Assembly: GCF_000311845.1 (NCBI RefSeq)
Contig: NZ_HE978574.1
Coordinates: forward strand, 1,021,248 to 1,085,247
Direction of reading: 5' to 3'
Length of the DNA: 64,000 bases
Source: Enorma massiliensis phI
GTDB taxonomy: Bacteria; Actinomycetota; Coriobacteriia; Coriobacteriales; Coriobacteriaceae
How positions within the stretch are numbered: the stretch's first letter is position 1; every line of letters starts with the position of its first letter. The notes below the pieces were generated by a model that saw nothing but the letters and a program-made list of their open reading frames with translations, had not been told where the DNA came from and did not search any database. Shown here one piece after another: positions 46,167 to 55,625 of the stretch. A program made the position numbers and the translations under genes.

Positions 46167-47623
46167 TGGCCATGGATCCCCGCTCCGGCATGACCGGCAA
46201 CCAGGGCGAATCGCAAGGCGGCACCATCCGCTGCTCCTTCTGTGGGAAGGAGCAGGGACAGGTGCGCAAGCTCGTGAAGGGGCCCAACAACACCTTTATC
46301 TGCGATGAGTGCGTCTCGGCATGCGTCGAGATCCTCGAGGAATCGCTCGCCCACGATTTCATGCAGCAGAACCCCGGCTATCCCTACATGATGGGGGAGA
46401 ACGCCTTCGGCGCGGATGCCTTCGCGACGCCTGAGGTCGAGGCGGTTGATGAGGAGGCGGAGGATTCGTGCCGCCAGGTCATCACCCGCGTGCCCACCCC
46501 GCACGAGATCTACGATGAGCTCTCGCAGTACGTGATGGGCCAGGAGGACGCGAAGCGCGCCATGTCGGTGGCGGTCTATAACCACTACCGTCGCGTGCTC
46601 GAGGGCGGGGCGGCCGAGGGGGCGTTCGACTCGAGCGATGGGCGCACCCCCCAGGCGCCGCTCGGAAAGCATGCTGCTCCGGCGGACGATCTGGCCGATG
46701 TCGAGCTCGCCAAGTCGAATATCCTGCTTCTGGGCCCCACGGGTACGGGCAAGACGCTTTTGGCGCAGACGCTCGCGCGCATCCTTGAGGTGCCCTTCGC
46801 CATTGCGGACGCCACGGCGCTCACCGAGGCAGGCTACGTGGGCGAGGACGTGGAGAACATCCTCCTGAAGCTCATCACCGCAGCCGACGGCGACATCGAG
46901 CGCGCCCAGGTGGGCATCATCTACATCGACGAGATCGACAAGGTGGCGCGCAAGGCGGAGAACCTCTCCATCACGCGCGACGTGTCCGGCGAGGGCGTGC
47001 AGCAGGCGCTCCTCAAGATCCTCGAGGGTACCGTGGCGAGCGTGCCGCCCCAGGGCGGGCGCAAGCACCCGCAGCAGGAGCTCCTGGAGATCGATACCAC
47101 GAACATCCTCTTCATCTGCGGTGGCGCGTTCGTGGGACTCGACAAGATCATCGCGGACCGCGTGGGCAACAAGGGCATCGGTTTCAACTCCGAGCTCGCC
47201 GGCCCCACTTCCACCGACGAGAACGACCTCTTGAGCCAGGTTCTGCCGCAGGACCTCAACAGCTTCGGCATGATCCCGGAGTTCATCGGACGCACGCCGG
47301 TGATCACGCATACCGAGGCGCTTGACGAGGATGACCTGGTCTCGATTTTGACCGAGCCCAAGAACGCCATCGTGAAGCAGTACCGCCGCATGTTCCAGCT
47401 CGAGGACTGCGAGCTCGAGTTTGAGCCCGAGGCGCTGCGCGCCGTGGCCAAGCTTGCGCTCGAGCGGAAGACCGGTGCCCGCGGCTTGCGTTCCATCTGC
47501 GAGGACGTTCTGCAGCGCACGATGTTCGACCTTCCGAGCGAGCAGGGCGTAGCCAAGGTCGTGGTGACCGCCGCCGCCGTCCGTGGCGAGGAACAGCCCC
47601 GCCGCGTGTATCGCGCCGCATAG
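46166..47623 (+). CDS. clpX: ATP-dependent Clp protease ATPase subunit ClpX
   Basis: AAA+ unfoldase that feeds ClpP, 485 residues, longer than the typical 420. The zinc-binding domain has Cys23, Cys26, Cys46 and Cys49 (CSFCGKEQ...CDECV). Walker A GPTGTGKT is at 190-197 and Walker [10 protein letters not shown] near 250. Extra length comes from acidic/aromatic linker residues 68-105 and an insertion at 146-178 before the first AAA strand. TAATGG links it to clpP. Confidence 0.97.
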   Translation: MAMDPRSGMTGNQGESQGGTIRCSFCGKEQGQVRKLVKGPNNTFICDECVSACVEILEESLAHDFMQQNPGYPYMMGENAFGADAFATPEVEAVDEEAEDSCRQVITRVPTPHEIYDELSQYVMGQEDAKRAMSVAVYNHYRRVLEGGAAEGAFDSSDGRTPQAPLGKHAAPADDLADVELAKSNILLLGPTGTGKTLLAQTLARILEVPFAIADATALTEAGYVGEDVENILLKLITAADGDIERAQVGIIYIDEIDKVARKAENLSITRDVSGEGVQQALLKILEGTVASVPPQGGRKHPQQELLEIDTTNILFICGGAFVGLDKIIADRVGNKGIGFNSELAGPTSTDENDLLSQVLPQDLNSFGMIPEFIGRTPVITHTEALDEDDLVSILTEPKNAIVKQYRRMFQLEDCELEFEPEALRAVAKLALERKTGARGLRSICEDVLQRTMFDLPSEQGVAKVVVTAAAVRGEEQPRRVYRAA

Positions 47624-47651
47624 GTAGCTGGCCTGCCCGGGTAAAATATCT

Positions 47652-47693
47652 TCTGTCCTCATTTTGCGAAATTCCCTCTGTCCTCATTTTGCG
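47652..47693. repeat. Dispersed palindromic element, copy 3 (reverse, partly duplicated)
   Basis: TCTGTCCTCATTTTGCG occurs twice (47652-47668 and 47677-47693) around AAATTCCC. Read on the minus strand it gives AGGACAGAGGGAATTTCGC, the same core as copies 1 and 2. It is 28 bp after the clpX stop. Confidence 0.8.
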
Positions 47694-47768
47694 TAGGACG
47701 AAGTTTCTGGACCTCCCGTTATCCGCGCTATACTGGGAAACCGTATGGCTCGGGTAACGGGAGGTTTC

Positions 47769-48557
47769 ATGTACGCCCTGTTCTTCATCATCAGCTTCGG
47801 CGCCTCGATTATCGGGGCCATTTGCGGCATCGGCGGCGGCGTGATCATCAAGCCCGTGCTCGATGCCTCGGGTGCGCTCTTGCCCGGTACCATCAACTTC
47901 CTCTCGGGCTGCACGGTCTTGGCCATGACCTGCTATTCGGTGCTGCGCAACCGCCTCTCGGGCGCAACTTCCATCGAGGGCAAGACGGCGGTGCCCCTGG
48001 CGGTTGGAGCAGCGGTGGGCGGCCTCGCGGGCAAGCAGCTCTTCGATATCGTGGAGGGGCTGTTTCCCACGCCCGAGCTCGCAGGTGCCGTTCAGGCGGT
48101 CGCCCTCGGCATCATCACGATCGGGACGCTCGTCTATAACCTCAACAAGAGCCGTATCTCCACGCTCAACATCTCGGGTGCTGCGGCGTGTGTGGTCATC
48201 GGTTTCGCACTCGGCGTCATGTCGTCGTTCCTTGGCATCGGCGGAGGCCCCATCAACCTCGTCGTGCTCTATTTCTTCTTCAGCATGGGCACCAAGCAGG
48301 CGGCGCAGAATTCGCTCTTCATCATCCTGTGCTCGCAGGCGACGAGCACCGTCACGAGCATTCCTACCGTCGATTTCTCCGTCATCGATCCCTTGCTCAT
48401 CGCGGGCATGATCTGCTGCGGCATCCTGGGAGGTATCTGCGGCCGCGCCATCAACAAGCACATCGACGAGCGCCACGTGGACAAGCTCTTCAGCGGGCTC
48501 ATGGTCGTCATCGTGCTCATCTGCGTGTACAACGCAGCCAAGCACCTCGTTTTCTAG
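47769..48557 (+). CDS. TSUP family membrane transporter (TauE/SafE)
   Basis: 262 residues, about eight helices, with the family's paired glycine motifs GAICGIGGGVIIKPVLD near the N terminus and GVMSSFLGIGGGPINLVVLY at mid-protein. TSUP proteins export sulfite, sulfoacetate or related organosulfonates, but many have unknown substrates. I chose ATG 47769 after GGGAGG. It lies 10 bp upstream of the ClC gene, so the two are likely one operon. Confidence 0.88.
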   Translation: MYALFFIISFGASIIGAICGIGGGVIIKPVLDASGALLPGTINFLSGCTVLAMTCYSVLRNRLSGATSIEGKTAVPLAVGAAVGGLAGKQLFDIVEGLFPTPELAGAVQAVALGIITIGTLVYNLNKSRISTLNISGAAACVVIGFALGVMSSFLGIGGGPINLVVLYFFFSMGTKQAAQNSLFIILCSQATSTVTSIPTVDFSVIDPLLIAGMICCGILGGICGRAINKHIDERHVDKLFSGLMVVIVLICVYNAAKHLVF

Positions 48558-48567
48558 GGGTGCTTCA

Positions 48568-49998
48568 ATGAAGGAGAGCGACACCGCGGTCGGTATGGAA
48601 GAGCGATCCGTCTCTGAGCTCGACGGAGCCGGGGCACCTGCTCGGACATCTGCCGCTATCGGTGGCTACCTGCGAGCTCGCGAGCATGTGTTCGCCGAGG
48701 ATACGATTCGAGGGGCTCGCAACGCATGGCAGAGCCTGCGTCTCTTCTCGCTCGTTGCGCTTGTCGCAGCGCTCATGGGCGTTGCTGCTTGGGCGTTTCT
48801 CACGTGTCTTGACGCGGTTACGGGTTTTCGCGAAGCCCATCTCATCTGCTTCGCGCTGCTGCCGGCGGTTGGCGTCTTCACGGCGTGGCTCTATCGCAGG
48901 TACGGCAAGGATGCTGCGCGCGGCAATAACCTGGTGATTGATTGCACGGTCTCTGGCAGGCACATTCCGCCCGTTATGGCACCGTTCACCTTTGTGTGCT
49001 CGGTTGCCACGCATCTTGCCGGCGGTTCGGCGGGCCGAGAGGGCACGGCGGTCCAGATCGGCGGGACGATTGCCGATGCCGTTTCGCGTCTCTTCAAGCT
49101 TGGCGAATACGATCATCAAGATCTCCTCATGGCGGGCATTTCCGCTGCGTTCGGCGGGGTGTTCGGCACGCCGCTTGCGGGTGCTTTCTTCGGTATGGAG
49201 ATGTGCTTCGTGGGCAAGCTGCAATATCGCGCTGGCGTGTACTGTTTGCTCGCCTCGTTTGTCGGCGATGCCGTGACGACGGCGCTCGGATCCCCGCGCG
49301 AGAGCTACGCCATCGGCATGGTCCCGCAGCTCGGGCCTTCCTCGCTTGCGTTCGCGGTGCTGGCCGCGGTGGTCTTCGGTATCGCGGCGCGCATGTTCTC
49401 GGGGGCGATTCGCGTCGTCAAGCGATTCTATGCCGCCCATATCACGAACTACTTGGTAGCGGCGCTGGTTGGCGCGTTCGTGGTGCTCGGGACCTATGTG
49501 GTCTTTGGCTTATACGATTACGGCGGACTTTCCTCGTGGCTTGTGGAGGCTGGGTTCACGGGGGCCGCGACGCCCGTAGATGCGTTGCTCAAGCTCGCCA
49601 TGACGGCGCTTACGCTGGGGGCGGGCTTTCAGGGCGGCGAGGTCACGCCCATCTTCGGCATCGGGGCCTCGCTCGGTGGTTGGCTCGGCGCGGCGCTTGG
49701 CTACTCGCTTGGCGTTACGCCGGCGTTCGGTGCGGCGCTCGGTATGGTGGGCGTGTTCGGCTCGGCGCTCAACGTGCCCATGACGACGATCTTGCTCGGT
49801 GTGGACCTCTTCGGGGGTTTGGCGGCTCCGTACTTCGTTATCGTCTCGTTTGTGAGCTATCTGGTGGCGGGGCACCGCGGCGTGTACCCGGCGCAGCGCA
49901 TCGTAACGCCCAAGTGGCGCTCTCTCGAGGCGGACCAAGGGCATACCGTCAACGAGGTCATCGCGGACCATCACGAGAAGGCCACCAGGGCAAGCTGA
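48568..49998 (+). CDS. ClC-family anion channel/antiporter
   Basis: 476 residues with a 50-residue cytoplasmic N terminus and ClC core. The gating-glutamate motif is GGSAGREGTAVQIGG and the C-terminal half has AGFQGGEVTPIFGIGASLGG. The usual GSGIP chloride motif is not obvious, and GREGT replaces GREGP, hinting at the fluoride-exporting branch (inference, weak). Chloride/proton exchange for acid resistance is the alternative. No CBS domains are present. Confidence 0.86.
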   Translation: MKESDTAVGMEERSVSELDGAGAPARTSAAIGGYLRAREHVFAEDTIRGARNAWQSLRLFSLVALVAALMGVAAWAFLTCLDAVTGFREAHLICFALLPAVGVFTAWLYRRYGKDAARGNNLVIDCTVSGRHIPPVMAPFTFVCSVATHLAGGSAGREGTAVQIGGTIADAVSRLFKLGEYDHQDLLMAGISAAFGGVFGTPLAGAFFGMEMCFVGKLQYRAGVYCLLASFVGDAVTTALGSPRESYAIGMVPQLGPSSLAFAVLAAVVFGIAARMFSGAIRVVKRFYAAHITNYLVAALVGAFVVLGTYVVFGLYDYGGLSSWLVEAGFTGAATPVDALLKLAMTALTLGAGFQGGEVTPIFGIGASLGGWLGAALGYSLGVTPAFGAALGMVGVFGSALNVPMTTILLGVDLFGGLAAPYFVIVSFVSYLVAGHRGVYPAQRIVTPKWRSLEADQGHTVNEVIADHHEKATRAS

Positions 49999-50080
49999 GG
50001 GCGGGAAGAGGCGGTCTCCAATACCCGAATCCGAGGCTCCGACCGTGCTTTAGGGTAGTCGGCGTCTGCATGCGCGAGTG

Positions 50081-50215
50081 TTTTCAACTTTTGGGCACTC
50101 CATGTGCGTGATGCCCAGTAGCACGTTTGTCCGCGATGGTATCCTGCCTGGTAGACCGCTTGTGGCTTGCAGCTATAATCGAGGGGAACGGCGTTAAGTG
50201 CCCAAAACTTGAAAA
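50081..50215. mobile_element. 135-bp MITE-like element
   Basis: Terminal inverted repeats of 19 bp (18 identical) lie at 50081-50099 (TTTTCAACTTTTGGGCACT) and 50197-50215 (AGTGCCCAAAACTTGAAAA). They are flanked on both sides by the tetranucleotide AGTG (50077-50080, 50216-50219), which looks like a target-site duplication. The 97-bp interior has no coding frame. The gap 49999-50255 holds nothing else. An autonomous partner is not in the window. Confidence 0.65.
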
Positions 50216-50255
50216 AGTGGCTGACAAGACCCCACAATGCTTCGCGTTGGCGTCT

Positions 50256-51347
50256 CTAGCGCCGGATCGTGCGCGCGATGGCGGCCATCTGCGGGGCGGC
50301 CTCTTCTAGGAAGTCGCGATAGCCGCAATAATCCTCGCGGTAATAGGCGATATTCAAGCGCTTGCAGTTCCTATGGCAGATGCGCTCAAAGGGGCAGTCG
50401 GCGCATCGCGAGCACGCGCGCCGGGGCTCGGCGAGGAAGGCGCGCACGGCATCGCAGGTTGCGAGCTCTTCGAGGGTGTTATCCACGATGTTCCCGCAGC
50501 GGTAGCGGTCGAGCACGTAGAAATCGCACGGATACACATCGCCCGAGCTCTCCACTACGAATTGCGGCGCGCACCGCCCGAGCATGCCGCACTGCTGCGG
50601 GGCCACGCCGGCAAAGAGCGGGATCACGTTGTCGAAGAGCGTGACGGAGCGGTAGCGCCCCTGGCGGTACTCATCGAGCCAGAGTCGGAAGAACACCTTG
50701 TAGAACGAGGCGAACGCTTCGGGCGTGAGTGAGAACTCATCGGCATCGTCGTCAAGTCCCGGGAGGCAGGGGATGAGCTGGACGTAGTCAAGACCGTGGT
50801 CGCGGTAGAAGCGATAGAGCCTCTGCGGGTGCTTGGCAAGTTGCGCGGTGAGCACCGTGAGCACGTTGAACTCCACGTGTGCGTCGCGCAATACGTCGAT
50901 GGCACGCATGACGCGCGCAAAGGTGCCCGTACTCTCAGCATCGGGACGCAGCCAGTCGTGCAGCTCGCGGTAGCCGTCGAGCGAGATGCCCACCAAGAAG
51001 CGGTGCTCGTGGAAGAATGCCGCCCATTCCTCGTTGATAAGGTAGCCGTTCGTCTGGATGGCGTAGCTCACCTGCTGATGCGTGCGCCCGGCCTCCACGC
51101 GCGCAACGAACGCGCGGAAGAAGTCGAGTCCCGCGAGCGTGGGTTCGCCGCCTTGGAAGGCGAAGGCGATCCGCGCGCTGTCGTCGAGCCCGAGTGCACG
51201 GTCGATGAGCGCCTCCATCACATCGGTGCCCATGATGCCGTGCGAGCGCACCGCGCGGTGCTCGGCGACGTCCGCATAGAAGCAGTATCGGCACCGCATG
51301 TTGCACGAGGCCGAAGCAGGCTTGATGAGAAAGCTGATGTACTTCAT
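50256..51347 (-). CDS. Anaerobic sulfatase-maturating enzyme (radical SAM)
   Basis: Radical SAM/SPASM protein, 363 residues, that oxidises the sulfatase active-site Cys or Ser to formylglycine without oxygen. The AdoMet cluster motif is Cys15-Cys19-Cys22 in CNMRCRYCF; auxiliary-cluster cysteines include QQCGMLGRC, VYPCDFY and CSRCADCPFERICHRNC. The family motifs AFQGGEPTL and YAIQTNGYLIN are present. Two sulfatases with CxPxR sites lie downstream in the locus and are the obvious substrates. ATG follows GAGGAGC. Confidence 0.93.
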   Translation of the reverse strand: MKYISFLIKPASASCNMRCRYCFYADVAEHRAVRSHGIMGTDVMEALIDRALGLDDSARIAFAFQGGEPTLAGLDFFRAFVARVEAGRTHQQVSYAIQTNGYLINEEWAAFFHEHRFLVGISLDGYRELHDWLRPDAESTGTFARVMRAIDVLRDAHVEFNVLTVLTAQLAKHPQRLYRFYRDHGLDYVQLIPCLPGLDDDADEFSLTPEAFASFYKVFFRLWLDEYRQGRYRSVTLFDNVIPLFAGVAPQQCGMLGRCAPQFVVESSGDVYPCDFYVLDRYRCGNIVDNTLEELATCDAVRAFLAEPRRACSRCADCPFERICHRNCKRLNIAYYREDYCGYRDFLEEAAPQMAAIARTIRR

Positions 51348-51461
51348 GGGGCTCCTCGAACGGATGAGATGTTGGAGGCGGTCCGGTCGGACTCGCCGTT
51401 GGCAGGGAGACGACTCGGTCGCGCCCGCCGCCAGCAGAAAGATGTCCCGCCCGACCCGTCG

Positions 51462-52220
51462 CTAGCAGATCACCTGCGTGTACTGTTCGCAGGAGGCGCG
51501 TTGTTCGGCGGTGATGCCCGGATCGGTGATCACGGCGTCGATCTGGTCGAGGGTGTAGAACGTGAACAGGTCTTTTCGGAAGAACTTCGAGGAATCCGCC
51601 ACGATGTAGCGTTTGCGTCCCTTGTCGAGCGCCATGCGCTGGAGGTTCGAGATATCGACGTTGTGCCCCATCACGTCGGGCGCGCAGATGCCGTTCACCC
51701 CGAAGAACACCTTGTCTACGCTCATGGACGAGAGGGCCTCTTCGGTGAGATGTCCGTAGAGCACGCTCGTCTTGCGGCGATAGAGGCCGCCGAGCAGATA
51801 GAGCTCGATGTTGGGATTCTCTCTGAGCAGCTCGAAGGCGGAGATGCTGTTGGTGACCACGCTGAGCGACTTCTCGCCCAGATTCTGGGCGATGAGCTCG
51901 CAGGTGGTGCCCGCGCCGAGGAACACGGCATCGCCGTCTCTCAGAAGCCCCACCGCCAGCTTCGCGATATGCTGCTTCTCTGCATAGTGCTGCGATCTCT
52001 TTTTATCGTGCGGGAACTCGCGTACCATCTGCGGCACGGTGACAACGCTTTTAGCGCCGCCGCGCACGCGTTCGATGCGATGTTCCTGGGCGAGCTCCTC
52101 CATATCGCGCCTGATGGTCATCGGCGAGGTGCCGAGAAGCTCCGCGACCTCGTTCACCGTGACGAGCCCCGATGAGTTGCATAGGCGTACGATTTCTTCC
52201 TGTCGTTGAACCTTGAGCAT
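51462..52220 (-). CDS. DeoR-family transcriptional regulator
   Basis: 252 residues. N-terminal helix-turn-helix LVTVNEVAELLGTSPMTIRR followed by the DeoR linker ERVRGGAKSV and a C-terminal sugar-phosphate-sensing domain (DAVFLGAGTTCELIAQNLGE, RYIVADSSKFFRKDLFTFYT). It is divergent from the PTS operon, with shared operator-like repeats in between, and so is the likely repressor responding to a phosphorylated sugar made by that PTS. Confidence 0.93.
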   Translation of the reverse strand: MLKVQRQEEIVRLCNSSGLVTVNEVAELLGTSPMTIRRDMEELAQEHRIERVRGGAKSVVTVPQMVREFPHDKKRSQHYAEKQHIAKLAVGLLRDGDAVFLGAGTTCELIAQNLGEKSLSVVTNSISAFELLRENPNIELYLLGGLYRRKTSVLYGHLTEEALSSMSVDKVFFGVNGICAPDVMGHNVDISNLQRMALDKGRKRYIVADSSKFFRKDLFTFYTLDQIDAVITDPGITAEQRASCEQYTQVIC

Positions 52221-52555
52221 TTCTACCTCCCTTAGGCTTCTTTAAAATAACAGAAATGAACAAATAGAATCAAAAAATTACGTAGACGGTCAAATATTCG
52301 CGCCAAACGGTATTTTCTACACGATTGACGTTTGGGCTTTAAAGTCCTGCTAAGATATGTTCGTCCACGAAACCACGAGTTGTATCGGTATATATGTAAG
52401 GCTAGCGGTTTCGTAATGTGTTCATTTGCTACGTTATCTAATGTTCAATAAAGAACAAATTAGAACAACAGCTTCACGGAACACCGACAAGGGGAGGAGC
52501 CCGGCTGCGCATGGAAACGACGCGCGCGGGCGAAGACGATTCGTCAGGAGGAAGC
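52221..52555. promoter_or_regulatory. DeoR-PTS divergent control region with repeated motifs
   Basis: 335 bp, AT-rich, no gene. AAATGAACA occurs near 52254 and, in reverse complement, near 52419 (TGTTCATTT). GAACAAAT occurs at 52258-52265 and 52453-52460, and TGTTC-AATAAA-GAACA forms a palindrome at 52442-52457. A TTGACG box near 52325 could be a -35. These repeats are the best candidates for DeoR binding. Confidence 0.6.
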
Positions 52556-52987
52556 ATGTCGTTTGGAATCATCCTTGCGACGCACGCGCACATCGGCGAG
52601 GCATTGCTCGAGGGCACCGAGATGCTCGCGGGCAAGCAGACGCGCGTCTGCGCGCTCTCGCTCACCGAGAACAAGAGCGCCGAGGAGTTCGAGGCGGAGT
52701 TTTCCGAGGTCTACTCAGAGCTCGACGAGGCATATGACCATGTGGTCGCGCTCTGTGACATCTACGGCGGCACGCCGTTCAACGTCATCTCGCGCGCGTT
52801 GCTGCGCGGTGCCGAGATGGTCGCCTTTACCGGCGTGAACCTGCCCGTGCTCATCGATCTCGTGTTCTCGGCCGACCTTACGCCCGACGAGGTGCGCGAG
52901 CATGTGCTCGCCACCAATGCCGAGGCGCTCAAGGAGGTCAAAGTCCAGCTGGCGGAAGAAGAGGACGAGGACGACCTCGACCTCTAG
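52556..52987 (+). CDS. PTS mannose-family IIA component
   Basis: 143-residue EIIA of the mannose/fructose/sorbose family. His10 in FGIILATHAHIGEALLEG is the phosphorylation site; YGGTPFNVISRALLRG is conserved. It takes phosphate from HPr and passes it to IIB. ATG 52556 follows CAGGAGG. The highly acidic tail EEEDEDDLDL is notable. It is the first gene of the PTS operon. Confidence 0.93.
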   Translation: MSFGIILATHAHIGEALLEGTEMLAGKQTRVCALSLTENKSAEEFEAEFSEVYSELDEAYDHVVALCDIYGGTPFNVISRALLRGAEMVAFTGVNLPVLIDLVFSADLTPDEVREHVLATNAEALKEVKVQLAEEEDEDDLDL

Positions 52988-53002
52988 AAAGGAGTGAGCG
53001 AT

Positions 53003-53485
53003 ATGCCCCTCAAGCTTGTAGACATTGACGACCGTCTCATCCATGGCCAGGTTGCCACGACGTGGATTCCTGATTTCGGGATCGAGTCGGTGATCATCGT
53101 GAACGATGCCTGCGCGAACGACCCCGTGCAGCGCTCGGTCGCCGGACTCGCGGTGCCGAACATCAAGGTGTCGGTCTTCACCGTCGAGAAGTTCATCGAC
53201 GTGCTCAAGAAGACCACGCTCAAAAAGGTCACGCTCGTGCTCTTCGGCAACCCCATCGACGCCCTCGCCCTGAAGAAGAACGGGCTTGACTTCACCTATC
53301 TCAACGTCTCGGGTATGCGCTTCAACGACGAGCGCCAGCGCATCCATAAGAACATGTCCATCACCGCGGACGAGAAGCGCGCCTTCGAGGAGCTCGAGTC
53401 GCTCGGTGTGGAGTGCTGGATGCAGACGACGACCCGCGACACCAAGGAACGCGTGCCCGACCTGCTCAAGAACTTCAAGGGCTAG
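53003..53485 (+). CDS. PTS mannose-family IIB component
   Basis: 160 residues. Phosphorylated His14 lies in IDDRLIHGQVATTWIPDF, the hallmark of this family. ATG 53003 has AAAGGAG with normal spacing; a GTG 9 nt earlier overlaps that site. The sugar specificity cannot be read, but neighbours suggest an N-acetylhexosamine or sulfated derivative. Confidence 0.94.
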   Translation: MPLKLVDIDDRLIHGQVATTWIPDFGIESVIIVNDACANDPVQRSVAGLAVPNIKVSVFTVEKFIDVLKKTTLKKVTLVLFGNPIDALALKKNGLDFTYLNVSGMRFNDERQRIHKNMSITADEKRAFEELESLGVECWMQTTTRDTKERVPDLLKNFKG

Positions 53486-53657
53486 GCGCTCCGTTTCCGC
53501 CCGGTGACGTATCGCCGCCGGGCGCACCCCGCGCTCGTCCCGCCGCGCCTTCAGGTGTCCGGTTTCTTGGCCAGGCGAGCGCGATCGTTTCAGCGGCACT
53601 GCGGGCCGCATGCCAGCGACCCGTTGCAATTTCCATACTTGTAAAGGAGGAAACGGT

Positions 53658-54470
53658 ATGGTTCAAGCACTGCTCCTCGCCATCTGGGCGGGCCTGTGCG
53701 AGTGGGACCAGTTGGGCCCGCATCTCGGGTTCCGCAAGCCCTTGCTCGCGTCGGTCGGTGTCGGCATCATCTTGGGCGACATGACCACCGCGATCATCAT
53801 CGGCGCAACCATGGAGCTCATGTGGCTTGGCGTCAACAACATCGGCGCGTACGTTCCGCCCGATGTCATCTCCGGCACCATCGTGGGCGCGTCGCTGGGC
53901 ATCATGTCCGGCGGCAGCGTGACCGAGGCCACGGCGCTCGCCGTCGCCATCGGCGTCCCCACCGCCACGTTGGTCCAGCAGCTCAACATCCTGGTCATGA
54001 CCACGAACGCCACCTTCCTGCACGGTGCCGACAAGGCTGCCGAGTCCGGTGAGTTCAAGGCGGTCAACAAGTTCTTCTGGGGTGGCGCGATCTGCTTCTT
54101 CCTGACGCGCGCCGTGCCGGTGTTCATCGCCACCGGCATCGGTTCCTACGTCATCGAGAACATCATGGCCTTCCTGCAGAACGATGTGCCCTGGGTGCTT
54201 TCCGGTATGAGCGCTGCCGGCGGCATGATGCCCGCCGTGGGCCTCGCGATGCTGCTCACCATGATGATGAAGAAGAACATGTGGATCTTCCTGCTCATCG
54301 GTTTCGTGCTCAACGCGTATGTGGGCATCCCCACCCTTGGCTGCGCGATCATCGCTGCCGCCATCGCCGGCTTCTACGACTTCGTCGTCGAGGGCCAGAA
54401 GAACACGCAGGCCGCTCCGGCCATCGCCTCCGCTGAAGGCGCTGATGATGGAGAGGAGTATGATCTGTAA
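53658..54470 (+). CDS. PTS mannose-family IIC component
   Basis: Membrane transport subunit of 270 residues (EII-Sor). It has seven or so hydrophobic segments and the family motif GATMELMWLGVNNIGAYVPP near 52-71. ATG 53658 follows AAAGGAGG. The preceding 172-bp gap contains no gene. The last base of its stop is the first base of the IID start. Confidence 0.93.
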   Translation: MVQALLLAIWAGLCEWDQLGPHLGFRKPLLASVGVGIILGDMTTAIIIGATMELMWLGVNNIGAYVPPDVISGTIVGASLGIMSGGSVTEATALAVAIGVPTATLVQQLNILVMTTNATFLHGADKAAESGEFKAVNKFFWGGAICFFLTRAVPVFIATGIGSYVIENIMAFLQNDVPWVLSGMSAAGGMMPAVGLAMLLTMMMKKNMWIFLLIGFVLNAYVGIPTLGCAIIAAAIAGFYDFVVEGQKNTQAAPAIASAEGADDGEEYDL

Positions 54471-55297
54471 TGGCTCACGTCAGCAATCACGCCCTGAACA
54501 AGGTTCTTCTGCGCACCCAGGGCTGCCAGTTCGCGCATAACTACGAGCGCATGCAGTCGCTCTCGCTCACCTACTGCTTCTCGCCGGTCCTTGAGGAGCT
54601 CTACAAGGACCGCCCCAAGGAGGAGCGCGTCACGGCGATGAAGCGCTATCTCGAGTACTTCAACACCCATCCGCTCGCGATCCCGTTCATCCTGGGCATC
54701 TGCGCCGCGCTCGAGGAGACCACCGACGAGGACCACAAGGATGCCGTGACCGGCATCAAGACCTCGCTCATGGGTCCGTTCGCCGGCCTCGGTGACTCGA
54801 TGCTGAACCTCACGTGGTACCCCATCGCCGGTTCCATCGGCGCGTCGCTCTGCGTCAGCAACGGCTCGCTCATCGGCCCGCTCGTCATGTTCCTGCTCAT
54901 CAACGTGCTCTACTGGCCGCTGAAGTACTTCGGCATCCACATGGGCTACACCAAGGGCATGGAGCTCATCGAGCAGGGCGGCGTCGCGCTCATCGAGCGC
55001 CTCGGCAACCTCGCCAACGTCCTCGGCGTCATCGTCGTGGGCTGCTTGATCCCGCAGACGGTCAAGCTCACCACGGGGCTGCAGTTCGCCTTCTCCGAGG
55101 GCGATCCGCTCGTCATCCAGACCCAGCTCGACGCGGTCATGCCGTACATGCTGCCGGTCATCCTCACCTTGATCTGCTATAAGCTCATCAAGAAGGGTCA
55201 GGGCAAGAACACCGCCCAGGTGATCATCGGCATCATCGTGTTCGCGCTTGTCTTCGCTGCCATCGGCTATTACACCGGCGTCAGCATCTTCGCGTAA
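54470..55297 (+). CDS. PTS mannose-family IID component
   Basis: 275-residue EIID subunit. The N-terminal cytoplasmic part (GCQFAHNYERMQSLSLTYCF, FNTHPLAIPFILGICAALEE) and GIKTSLMGPFAGLGDSMLNL are diagnostic, followed by membrane helices. It overlaps IIC by one base. It completes a full transporter whose product is a 6-phosphorylated sugar. Confidence 0.94.
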   Translation: MAHVSNHALNKVLLRTQGCQFAHNYERMQSLSLTYCFSPVLEELYKDRPKEERVTAMKRYLEYFNTHPLAIPFILGICAALEETTDEDHKDAVTGIKTSLMGPFAGLGDSMLNLTWYPIAGSIGASLCVSNGSLIGPLVMFLLINVLYWPLKYFGIHMGYTKGMELIEQGGVALIERLGNLANVLGVIVVGCLIPQTVKLTTGLQFAFSEGDPLVIQTQLDAVMPYMLPVILTLICYKLIKKGQGKNTAQVIIGIIVFALVFAAIGYYTGVSIFA

Positions 55298-55625
55298 GGA
55301 CGGTCGGCCTCTCGGCGCCGCGCCTACCGGCTTCATGATGCCGGGCGCGTGGCACCGCATGTACGACGTCATCGCAACGTAATCGCGTGACCGGCGTTCG
55401 CACCGTTGTCACGCAAAGGGCATGGGGCGCCCGAAGCATCACCGAGGCGCCCCATGCGAGCGGTCCGGACCCGCTGCTTGCCGCACGGCGGGTCCGGACA
55501 CCCGTGTCCCTCAACATGCCCGGACTTCATCGCATATTCCGGGCATCTTGTGGAACATGAGCGTTATACCCACAAACGCGAGCGGGCGATCACCGTGCCC
55601 GCCATCATAGAGAAAGGGCGCTTGC
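55298..55625. other. PTS-sulfatase spacer with three hairpins
   Basis: 328 bp without a gene. A GCGTGA...TCACGC element (55385-55414) is shared with the second sulfatase leader. Two perfect stems follow: ATGGGGCGCC/GGCGCCCCAT (55422-55455) and GTCCGGACCCGC/GCGGGTCCGGAC (55463-55499). None has a T run, so they may tune mRNA processing or partial termination rather than end the operon. Confidence 0.65.
55385..55414 (+). repeat. Sulfatase-leader element, copy 1
   Basis: GCGTGA and TCACGC ends frame a loop that contains GCACCGTTG. The same design (GCACCGCTG) is found at 58270-58302 before the second sulfatase. Confidence 0.6.
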
